Source: Opitutales bacterium (lineage in GTDB: Bacteria > Verrucomicrobiota > Verrucomicrobiae > Opitutales > CAG-312). Taken from it: DNA of 7,333 nt. Positions within the stretch are counted from its first letter, which is position 1. Each line of letters opens with the position of its first letter. Made by a program: the position numbers and the translations under genes. Below are positions 1 to 6,268 of the stretch, piece by piece. The notes under the pieces are model-generated. The model was not told the DNA's origin. It saw nothing but the letters and a program-made list of their open reading frames with translations, and ran no database searches. Location of the stretch: positions 1-7,333 of the forward strand of contig JAGAOA010000072.1 of NCBI GenBank assembly GCA_017623955.1, in the 5' to 3' direction.

Positions 1-1109
1 ACCCCATTGCCTTGATAAAAAGGTTGAACGTGCAAACTTGCCAATTCTGCACAATCACCGCCTAAATCTTGAAGACTAACAACGGCTATTATGCTAGCAT
101 CCATTTCATAAACATAATAGGTAGAAATTTTTTCTTCTATTTCTTCACGCGAACGATACACTAAATTCTGAGTCTTTGCAGAAACAGAAGTGATATTATA
201 AATTTGAGCTACATCGTCAATAGTTGCAGAACGTATCTTCTGATATTCATCAGCGTAAATCATAGTTGCACAACCTACCTTATCAAAAAGCTCTGTTAGA
301 AGACAGGCAAAATCACGTCCATCTAATATATGAGCACGAGGCGTGCGACCTGCTTCTAGTGCAGTTATTGCACATTTAACTTTCGACAACACTCTAGGAT
401 CAACTAAATTTTCGCGTTCAGCTAAAATCTGTTTTACCTCTGCAAGAGGAAATGCTACCGCACGTTCGTCTCCTAGCATCAAACCTCGCGTAACTGTCAT
501 ATAAATTAATTTTGATGCAGACAACCCTGTTGCGATTTCAGCTGCCAACGCATCAGAATTCATTCTAAAAAGTCTGCCTTGTGCATTTACAGCCATGGGA
601 GAGATAATTGGAATCATTCCTAGTCGCAACAAATTTTCAAAAACAGAAAAATCTACCTTTTCAATTCTCCCAGCATTCTGATAATCCACACCCGATACTA
701 TTCCGACCTCGGTAGCTCTTATAGCATTGGTGCTTACGCAGTTCATATTTCTAGTTGCAAAAGCATCAATTATAGTTTGAGACAACGTTGCCGATATTTC
801 TTTTGCTAAATTCAATGTCTGATCATCTACAACGTTTGTCCCATATGCGTCGGATATTTCAATTCCGCGTTCTATACCGGCAGTCTTTATTTGACTACCT
901 ATTCCATGAACAACAACAACATTAATACCCAAACTACGCAAAACAGCAATGTCGGTAATGATATCAGAAAAGTTATCACAACCAACCACACTACCATCTA
1001 GCGATATTATAAACGTCTGGTTCTGATACAGAGGCACATATTCCAAAATGCCACGCAAATCGGACGCTTTTATTGTAATTTTTTTTGGCTCTGGTATCAG
1101 ATTTTCCAT
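1..1109 (-). CDS. argA: N-acetylglutamate synthase, ArgA type (partial, C-terminus beyond left edge)
   Basis: I translated this by hand; it is open for 369 residues and runs off the window. It is a cytoplasmic enzyme that makes N-acetylglutamate from glutamate and acetyl-CoA, the first step of arginine synthesis. Residues about 18-285 form an amino-acid-kinase fold (LRGILEYVPLY near 18-28, VVVVHGIGSQI near 64-74, GVDYQNAGRI near 140-149, FRMNSDALAAEIA near 181-193). The kinase Lys of true acetylglutamate kinases is absent: the strand reads IISLDGS (34-40), as expected for a synthase. Residues about 292 onward are a GNAT acetyltransferase domain (IRSATIDDV, then ELASLHVQPFYQGNG, whose Q-G-N-G begins the acetyl-CoA pyrophosphate loop). 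E. coli ArgA has about 443 residues, so some 70 are missing here. The ATG at 1107-1109 is the first in-frame start after a stop; no Shine-Dalgarno is seen. It lies 18 bases after efp, probably in the same transcript. The domain order is distinctive, so the call is firm. Confidence 0.92.
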   Translation of the reverse strand, partial: MENLIPEPKKITIKASDLRGILEYVPLYQNQTFIISLDGSVVGCDNFSDIITDIAVLRSLGINVVVVHGIGSQIKTAGIERGIEISDAYGTNVVDDQTLNLAKEISATLSQTIIDAFATRNMNCVSTNAIRATEVGIVSGVDYQNAGRIEKVDFSVFENLLRLGMIPIISPMAVNAQGRLFRMNSDALAAEIATGLSASKLIYMTVTRGLMLGDERAVAFPLAEVKQILAERENLVDPRVLSKVKCAITALEAGRTPRAHILDGRDFACLLTELFDKVGCATMIYADEYQKIRSATIDDVAQIYNITSVSAKTQNLVYRSREEIEEKISTYYVYEMDASIIAVVSLQDLGGDCAELASLHVQPFYQGNG

Positions 1110-1127
1110 GACGCAAAAGTCAGTAAA

Positions 1128-1685
1128 TTATGCTCTACTGATGTACGAATTATCTTCTGTACGAACTTTAATTCTATCGCCTTGTTTAATGAACAAAGGT
1201 ACTTGCAAAACAATACCGTTTGCCAAAGTAACAGCTTTTGTTGGTGCTGAAGATGTATCGCCACGCAAACCTTCTGCCGCCTCTGTAACTTCTATTTCAA
1301 TGTTATTTGGTAATTCTACCGATACAGGATTTCCATCTACAAACAAAATATTGTACGAAGTACCTTCTTGAAGCCACTTAATATCCTCACCAATTGTAGA
1401 TTCCATTAAAACAATATCTTCAAATGTATCTGGATCTAAAAAGTGATACTGATCACCATCAATATACGAAAATTCTAATGGTTTATTTGTCGTATGACAA
1501 AATTCTACTGAATCTGTTGAACGAAATTTTACAGATGTAGAACTGTTTGTTTCAAGATTACGCAATACTGTCTGAACGAATCCAGCTTGGCGACCTTGCG
1601 TGCGATGAAGCATACTCATAACCGCATGAGGAGTGCCATTATACATTATTACTCTACCTTTTCTGATGTCTGTTGGATTTGCCAT
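1128..1685 (-). CDS. efp: Elongation factor P with Arg at the modification-loop tip
   Basis: A 185-residue protein of standard EF-P length. EF-P binds between the P and E sites of the ribosome and promotes peptide bond formation at polyproline stretches. The KOW-like N-terminal domain (about 3-64) contains IRKGRVIMYNGTPH and LRNLETNSST; the two OB domains follow, with the C-terminal signature around 134-170 (EGLRGDTSS, VQVPLFIKQGD) and the end SYISRA. An ungapped comparison with recalled E. coli EF-P puts Arg32 (codon 1590-1592; loop TQGRQ) where E. coli has the beta-lysylated Lys34. This is the residue type and number that EarP rhamnosylates in Pseudomonas. The frame is open upstream to 1781, but those 32 extra residues overlap the end of pyrD and do not resemble EF-P; MANPTDIRKG is the natural start. 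The leader is A-rich without a Shine-Dalgarno. It sits 43 bases after pyrD and 18 before argA. Identity is secure; the modification state is unknown. Confidence 0.96.
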   Translation of the reverse strand: MANPTDIRKGRVIMYNGTPHAVMSMLHRTQGRQAGFVQTVLRNLETNSSTSVKFRSTDSVEFCHTTNKPLEFSYIDGDQYHFLDPDTFEDIVLMESTIGEDIKWLQEGTSYNILFVDGNPVSVELPNNIEIEVTEAAEGLRGDTSSAPTKAVTLANGIVLQVPLFIKQGDRIKVRTEDNSYISRA

Positions 1686-1728
1686 ATTTATCTTTTTGTT
1701 ATTTTTAGTGTTTTTTCTGATTAAAAAA

Positions 1729-2790
1729 TTAAAGCCAATTACTATCTTTCCACAAGAGCGACTTAGCCAATGAGCGTGCAAAAAATGGACCTCTATAAAT
1801 CATACCTGTGTATATCTGAACTAAACTTGCACCTGCATTCATCATTTCTCCAGCACGTTCAGTATTTGTTATGCCACCTACTGCAATAATAGGCAACTTA
1901 CCTTCCGTAGCTTTTGAAATATAGCGAACAATTTGTACACTCTTGTCAAACAATGGACAACCACTCATTCCGCCCTTTGTTTCCATCCCTTCGCGAACAC
2001 GCTCAATAGTTGTATTTGTAGCGCAAATACCATCGAGATTTAACGACATCAATATTTCCAAAATTGAGTCTATTTCATTATAATTTAAATCGGGTGCAAT
2101 TTTTAAAATTATAGGAATTCGTTTTACATCGAGCTTCTTTGCTCTGTCTTCATTAGCTTTCGAAACTGCACCTAAGAGATTTGGCAAAAATTCCTTGCCC
2201 TGCAATTTACGTAATTCAGGAGTGTTTGGACTACTTACATTGATTACGAAAAAGTCTGCATAATCTGCAAGTGCATTAAAACTGAATAAATAATCTTCTG
2301 CTGCATTTTCTAATGGAGTTATCTTAGACTTACCAATATTGATACCTAATGGACACAATTTGCGTCCCTTTGCTGTAACAGTCTGAGCCAAACGTGCTGC
2401 AATTTCTTCAGCACCATCATTTGGAAAACCACAACTATTTACAACTGCTTCTAAATCTGGATAGCGAAACATTCTAGGTTTGGGATTTCCCGATTGCTTC
2501 AACATCGACACTGTTCCAATTTCGACATGACCAAAACCGAAAGCAGCCGCTGCACGGAAAACTTCAGCATCTTTATCAAAGCCTGCAGCCAACCCCACTC
2601 TATTAGGAAAATCAACTCCAAAAATATTTATCGGCTTGGGAGTCTTAATCAGATTTAAATACTCCATAAACATTCTAAGAGGCGGAACAGCACCAACAAC
2701 CTTCATAGCTTTTAATGCCATATCGTGTGCTACCTCTGGATTTTGCGTGAACAAAATCGGTCTCATTATTTTTTCGTAAAATGCGTCCAT
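1729..2790 (-). CDS. pyrD: Dihydroorotate dehydrogenase (quinone), class 2
   Basis: A 353-residue FMN enzyme that oxidises dihydroorotate to orotate in pyrimidine synthesis and passes electrons to membrane quinones. The N-terminal extension (about 1-45, with PILFTQNPEVAHDMAL) is the helical membrane-associating region that marks class 2. The barrel then shows RVGLAAGFDKD (64-74), VEIGTVS (89-95), NSCGFPNDG (118-126), GINIGKSK (149-156), NVSSPNTPELRKLQG (184-198) with the class 2 catalytic Ser in place of the class 1 Cys (Ser187 by alignment with E. coli Ser175), KIAPDL (230-235), ATNTT (257-261), and the FMN-phosphate segments AVGGI (303-307) and YTGMIY (327-332). Length is slightly above the 336 residues of E. 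coli PyrD. The familiar GFNN reads GFPN here, but the substrate-binding Asn118 before it is kept. It is the first gene of the leftward block, and the ATG at 2788-2790 has an A-rich leader without a Shine-Dalgarno. Confidence 0.96.
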   Translation of the reverse strand: MDAFYEKIMRPILFTQNPEVAHDMALKAMKVVGAVPPLRMFMEYLNLIKTPKPINIFGVDFPNRVGLAAGFDKDAEVFRAAAAFGFGHVEIGTVSMLKQSGNPKPRMFRYPDLEAVVNSCGFPNDGAEEIAARLAQTVTAKGRKLCPLGINIGKSKITPLENAAEDYLFSFNALADYADFFVINVSSPNTPELRKLQGKEFLPNLLGAVSKANEDRAKKLDVKRIPIILKIAPDLNYNEIDSILEILMSLNLDGICATNTTIERVREGMETKGGMSGCPLFDKSVQIVRYISKATEGKLPIIAVGGITNTERAGEMMNAGASLVQIYTGMIYRGPFFARSLAKSLLWKDSNWL

Positions 2791-2896
2791 TGTGTAGTAA
2801 AGTTTATTTCTTTGTGAATATGAAAATTGTCGTATAAAATACTGTTACCTAATACAGATAAGACAAGCTTTTTTTCATCGATATAAAACATCTTTA

Positions 2897-2902
2897 ATTA
2901 TA
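2897..2902 (-). promoter_or_regulatory. Candidate -10 box for pyrD-efp-argA
   Basis: On the minus strand this reads TATAAT, a perfect sigma-70 -10 hexamer. It would give a leader of roughly 100 bases before pyrD. No good -35 hexamer is found 16-18 bases upstream (TTGCGG is present but about 20 bases away), so this could be chance in AT-rich DNA. An alternative is TTGTCT followed, after about 19 bases, by TATTTT nearer the gene. The location in a divergent intergenic region makes a leftward promoter necessary somewhere here, but the exact site is uncertain. Confidence 0.35.
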
Positions 2903-2957
2903 AGCATCAAGCCATTGTAATTCCGCAATAAAACAAGATTTTTTCACTTCTAAATAT

Positions 2958-2987
2958 TTGACTTTATCTTAATATTTATGTTATATT
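2958..2987 (+). promoter_or_regulatory. Sigma-70-type promoter for the SulP transporter block
   Basis: A -35 hexamer TTGACT (2958-2963) and a -10 hexamer TATATT (2982-2987) are separated by 18 bases. TG at 2979-2980 is placed one base before the -10, making an extended -10 (TGTTATATT). Transcription would start near 2994, leaving a leader of about 30 bases before the TTG start at 3023. This is the best-matching promoter in the intergenic region. It is a pattern match only, and AT-rich sequence raises the chance of false hits. Confidence 0.6.
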
Positions 2988-3022
2988 CTACTAATATAGT
3001 TTAACCTCCAAATTTAATAGAG

Positions 3023-4813
3023 TTGAAGGCAGATATACCACAAAAGTTAAAAAATAAATTTAAGCTTCCCATTGAGCTCTTTCCATTGGCATCGCATATA
3101 AAGGGTTACAACACTTCTAAATTGAGCGATGACATTAGAACTGGTTTCAATGTGGCTGTGTTATCCTTCCCTGTAAATATGGCATACGCCCTTGTTGCAG
3201 GATTGCCCATATCGTACGGTATTTTCAGTGGAATATTGGTATCGCTTATTGGATTAATTTTTTGCCGAAACATATACATAACCTTCGGACCAAGTAATGC
3301 GACAGCTGTAATGTTACTCAGCACTTTCGCAGCAGCAGGAATGTTGAACGAAGCCCAACGAATGTCTGCCCTACCAAATATTCTTCTTTGTGTAGGTCTA
3401 TTTATGATTTTAATAAGCGTATTTAAACTTACATTTTTAATATCGTATATATCTAGAACTGTTATTATAGCGCATGTTACTAGTTCCGCATTGTTGATTG
3501 TTGTAAATCAAATGCGAAACCTACTGGGCTTTACATACAATGTAAGTGAAGCTCCAATTTCACTCATAGACAATATTATTGCTACGGTAAAATCTATAAC
3601 GGGAACACAAATGTCTTCAGTATTTATGGCAATAATTACACTTGCTATATTTTTTCCCCTAAAAAGATTTGCTAAAAAACTTCCAGCAGAAGGATTGACT
3701 CTAATTACAGTTGGAATCATCTGTTTTTTGTTGTGCGAATATTGTAACTTTGACGTAGAACGTCTACGTGCAATAACTGTGTCAGAATGGAAAATAACAG
3801 CTCCAGACTTCACCGTTTTACCTCTAAAAGAAACCGCTATATTATCAATAGCTATAACACTCTTAGCTATCATAGAAGCATTTTCAATTGGTAAAAGCTT
3901 GGCATCGCAAAAAGCAGATAGATTAGATACAAATCAAGAAGTTTTTTCATTAGGTATGGCAAATGTTGCAAGTGCATTTTCTTCAGCAACCATTGCATCA
4001 GGGTCATTAACACGTTCAACATTAGCTGTAAACAGTGGAGCAAAAACAACTATGTTTAACCTATTTACTGCGCTATTTACAATTGTAGCAATGTTGATGT
4101 TTGGCGGAGCGATATCGTATATTCCCAAAGCTACACTTGCGTTAATAGTAGTATATACAAGTGTTACGCTCATAAAGCCGACAGTGATAAAAGTTGCACT
4201 AAAAAGTACGCCTAGCGATGCAATCGTCTTTCTAGTTACATTCCTTACAGGTGTATTCTCAACACTTGATAATGCTATTATAGTGGGTGTAATAATATCA
4301 ATACTTTTATTCTTGCGTAAAGCTAGTCGTCCAGAAGTTGTAGAATACGAAATTTCTGATAGTGGCGAGTTAGAAAAAGTAAAAGAAAAAACAACTCGTG
4401 CCGATCCAGAAATTTCAATCGTTCACGTAGAGGGTAATATGTTCTTTGGAGCTAGCGATGTACTTCAAAATCAAATTCGTCGTATAGCAGCCGACCCCAA
4501 CTTAAAAGTTTTAATTCTAAAATTACGCAATGCAATCAATATAGATGCAACAAGTGTGTTAGACTTAGAAGAGTTAGATCGTAGAATGAAAGCATCTGGA
4601 CGCATTCTACTCGTCTGTGAAATTCGCCAAGACATAATGAACGTTTTGAAGAAATCTGGAACGTATGAAAAAATAACAAGCGACAGACTCTTCGAAAATG
4701 ATGAAGATAACCCAACGCTTTCTGCCGCAAAGGCAATTCGTTACGCACAACAATTCTTAAAAGACGAAAATCCTAAACTGACAATCTATACAACAAAACA
4801 GATTTCAGAATAA
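3023..4813 (+). CDS. SulP/SLC26-family anion transporter with C-terminal STAS domain
   Basis: A 596-residue inner-membrane protein. SulP members carry sulfate, bicarbonate or dicarboxylates, usually coupled to H+ or Na+; the substrate cannot be told from sequence. The short hydrophilic N-terminus is followed by the family start (LSDDIRTGFNVAVLSFPVNMAYALVAGLP), the GPSNATAVML segment near 90-100, and many hydrophobic spans to about residue 430, matching the usual 14-span core. Further family marks are IEAFSIGKSLASQKADRLD, then GSLTRST (327-333) and NSGAKTT, and the YIPKATLALIVVY span. The STAS domain covers about 464-578, with FFGASDVL and IDATSVLDLEEL (Asp508-Ala-Thr510). The start codon is TTG: an in-frame stop lies at 3002-3004 and the first internal ATG falls inside a membrane span. 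There is no clear Shine-Dalgarno. It opens the rightward block and ends 2 bases before rlmH. Family call firm, exact start less so. Confidence 0.93.
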   Translation: MKADIPQKLKNKFKLPIELFPLASHIKGYNTSKLSDDIRTGFNVAVLSFPVNMAYALVAGLPISYGIFSGILVSLIGLIFCRNIYITFGPSNATAVMLLSTFAAAGMLNEAQRMSALPNILLCVGLFMILISVFKLTFLISYISRTVIIAHVTSSALLIVVNQMRNLLGFTYNVSEAPISLIDNIIATVKSITGTQMSSVFMAIITLAIFFPLKRFAKKLPAEGLTLITVGIICFLLCEYCNFDVERLRAITVSEWKITAPDFTVLPLKETAILSIAITLLAIIEAFSIGKSLASQKADRLDTNQEVFSLGMANVASAFSSATIASGSLTRSTLAVNSGAKTTMFNLFTALFTIVAMLMFGGAISYIPKATLALIVVYTSVTLIKPTVIKVALKSTPSDAIVFLVTFLTGVFSTLDNAIIVGVIISILLFLRKASRPEVVEYEISDSGELEKVKEKTTRADPEISIVHVEGNMFFGASDVLQNQIRRIAADPNLKVLILKLRNAINIDATSVLDLEELDRRMKASGRILLVCEIRQDIMNVLKKSGTYEKITSDRLFENDEDNPTLSAAKAIRYAQQFLKDENPKLTIYTTKQISE

Positions 4814-4815
4814 CA

Positions 4816-5253
4816 ATGCTCAAGTTAATAGCAGTCGGAAAAATGAAAAATAAAGCCCTTGCACAACTGTGTGACGACTATTTTTCGCGTATAAAGCGAT
4901 TTGATAACTTTGAGATGATAGAATTAAAAGACTCATCTATTGAAACAGAAGCCGATAAAATGCTAGATGCCTTAAAAAATTTCAAAGGTAAAGTTTATGC
5001 TATGAGCGAAGAAGGGAAAACATATACCTCTGTCGAATTATCTAAAATGCTAGAGAAAGATTTGATTAGTGGTGGCAGTGCCTTTATAATCGGTAGTGCA
5101 TACGGCTTGAGCAATAAAATAAGAGAGCGAGCAAACCAGACAATATCGCTTTCTCCTATGACATTTACACATGAATTTGCTCGTGCAATTTTAGCAGAGC
5201 AACTTTATAGAGCAAAAACAATAACCGCTAATACGGGATATCATCACATTTAA
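4816..5253 (+). CDS. rlmH: 23S rRNA (pseudouridine1915-N3)-methyltransferase RlmH
   Basis: A 145-residue SPOUT-class enzyme, close to the family's usual 155. RlmH is a homodimer that uses SAM to methylate pseudouridine 1915 in helix 69 of 23S rRNA, acting on assembled 70S ribosomes. The N-terminal strand MLKLIAVGKMKNK, the strand VYAMSEEGK (60-68), the knot segment FIIGSAYGLS (90-99), and the C-terminal THEFARAILAEQLYRA (118-133) followed by ITANTGYHHI are all recognisable. Two details differ from what I recall as usual: the SAM loop reads IGSA rather than IGGP or IGGS, and the protein ends YHHI where many end YHHE, YHRE or YHK. Both may be tolerated lineage variation. The gene begins 2 bases after the transporter stop, so it is almost certainly co-transcribed and perhaps translationally coupled; no Shine-Dalgarno is visible. 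The functional link to the transporter is not evident. Confidence 0.93.
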   Translation: MLKLIAVGKMKNKALAQLCDDYFSRIKRFDNFEMIELKDSSIETEADKMLDALKNFKGKVYAMSEEGKTYTSVELSKMLEKDLISGGSAFIIGSAYGLSNKIRERANQTISLSPMTFTHEFARAILAEQLYRAKTITANTGYHHI

Positions 5254-5264
5254 CAAAAAAATCT

Positions 5265-6239
5265 ATGAGAAAATACTTACAAATTATAATACTAACAATA
5301 TGTTCGTCAGCCTTGGCAGATTATGTATCGATAGCACTTCCCAAATCGAGCGAATTAAACGACTCAAATAAGTTCTACGATGCCTCAATAGCCATCAATA
5401 AACTATCCGACAACGAAGTTCAAAATGCTGTAACCAAAATTTTATCAGCTTCGCAAGACGAATTGAAGAACTTAGTTGCAAATAAAAGTATGGCAAACAA
5501 AGCCTCTAAATTCCTAAAATTAGCACGTTTAGATAAATCGGTTAAAATCTTACCAATAACATTTGGCAAATGGAAAATAGCACTATTTGAGATTTCGCCA
5601 AATAGCCGAATGAGAAATGGAATGAACTACTTTGCCTTTGAACAAATTGGCAACAAACTCTTGTGGGATTTATCGGTAAATAATATGTATCTTGCATTGA
5701 TGGCTCAATGTAATATTGCAAATCCGCAACCGATAGATGTAACCAAGATACACACCTTTTCAGCCTCCGACAAAACCCAACTTAATGATATAATAAAAAA
5801 CAAACAACCAATTTTAATATTTAAGAATGGAGCTTTAATTTCAGTAAATGCGGTAAGTAATGTAAAAAAACACCCTGCGGCAAAATTCTATAAAAAAATC
5901 CAAGATGTATTTTTTAGCTGGAAAATAGAGCAGTATGCACAATTTATGTCGCCTAAAAGCAAAGCTAAATTCAACTCGCAATATTCGGGAATGTCTGAAG
6001 AACAAAAGAAATCAACCTTATCAGATTACTTTTCATGGAAGAAAAAATATCTTAAAGTTATGCAACTTTCCGACAACGAATATTTGCTAATCTTCAAGCG
6101 TCAAAAGCAAGGACAAAAAGACCAATATGACGTAGCTTATTTGACGTTGACATCAAAAGATGGATCTACCGGATTTTTAGAAAAATTCGGAGAACGCACC
6201 CCATTAGACTTGATGCTATCCAGACACTTTTTTAAATAA
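5265..6239 (+). CDS. Exported protein of unknown function
   Basis: I do not recognise this 324-residue protein. Residues 1-18 form a signal peptide: MRKYLQ, a hydrophobic core IIILTICSS, and a signal-peptidase-I site ALA before Asp19. Cys13 is not in a lipobox, so a lipoprotein is unlikely. The mature part is lysine-rich, with no further membrane span. Residues about 36-90 look helical (SDNEVQNAVTKILSAS, then KNLVANKSMANKASKFLKLARL). Residues 93-150 look mixed strand and helix (KILPITFGKWKIALFEIS). The C-terminal 208-324 has one long helix (FYKKIQDVFFSWKIEQYAQF) and later strands (YLLIFKRQ, YDVAYLTLTS), an arrangement that could be NTF2-like, but that is a guess. It starts 11 bases after rlmH without a Shine-Dalgarno and is followed 29 bases later by another secreted protein. 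Codon use and composition match its neighbours. Likely periplasmic or secreted; reality as a gene is well supported, function is open. Confidence 0.85.
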   Translation: MRKYLQIIILTICSSALADYVSIALPKSSELNDSNKFYDASIAINKLSDNEVQNAVTKILSASQDELKNLVANKSMANKASKFLKLARLDKSVKILPITFGKWKIALFEISPNSRMRNGMNYFAFEQIGNKLLWDLSVNNMYLALMAQCNIANPQPIDVTKIHTFSASDKTQLNDIIKNKQPILIFKNGALISVNAVSNVKKHPAAKFYKKIQDVFFSWKIEQYAQFMSPKSKAKFNSQYSGMSEEQKKSTLSDYFSWKKKYLKVMQLSDNEYLLIFKRQKQGQKDQYDVAYLTLTSKDGSTGFLEKFGERTPLDLMLSRHFFK

Positions 6240-6258
6240 AAATTCTATATTTTAAAAG

Positions 6259-6263
6259 AAGGA
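6259..6263 (+). promoter_or_regulatory. Shine-Dalgarno site for the secreted GHL-like gene
   Basis: AAGGA within AGAAGGA lies 5 bases before the ATG at 6269-6271. It is the only clear Shine-Dalgarno in the window and fixes this start codon. The same start also yields a textbook signal peptide. Confidence 0.75.
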
Positions 6264-6268
6264 AAAGA

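Noticed and set aside
1..1109. Acetylglutamate kinase (ArgB) instead of synthase
   Set aside because: The kinase Lys is missing from the first strand and a GNAT domain follows the kinase-like fold, which is the ArgA arrangement.
1048..1371. Plus-strand open frame of 107 codons
   Set aside because: It lies antisense across the argA start and the efp end, both firmly identified, and its product has no recognisable features.
1686..1781. A 32-residue N-terminal extension of EF-P starting at 1781
   Set aside because: It overlaps the end of pyrD, does not resemble EF-P, and the internal ATG at 1685 gives the normal 185-residue protein.
2845..2860. Short inverted repeat (GTAT-AAA-ATAC) in the pyrD leader as a possible operator
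   Set aside because: The arms are only four bases long and are expected by chance in DNA this AT-rich.
3106..4748. Four minus-strand open frames inside the transporter gene (3106-3324, 3508-3873, 3934-4173, 4536-4748)
   Set aside because: All are antisense to a well-matched SulP coding region and have no supporting start signals or family resemblance.
6240..6268. Possible terminator or separate promoter between the two secreted-protein genes
   Set aside because: The 29 bases are AT-rich with no hairpin; TTGATG near 6209 has no well-spaced -10 box.
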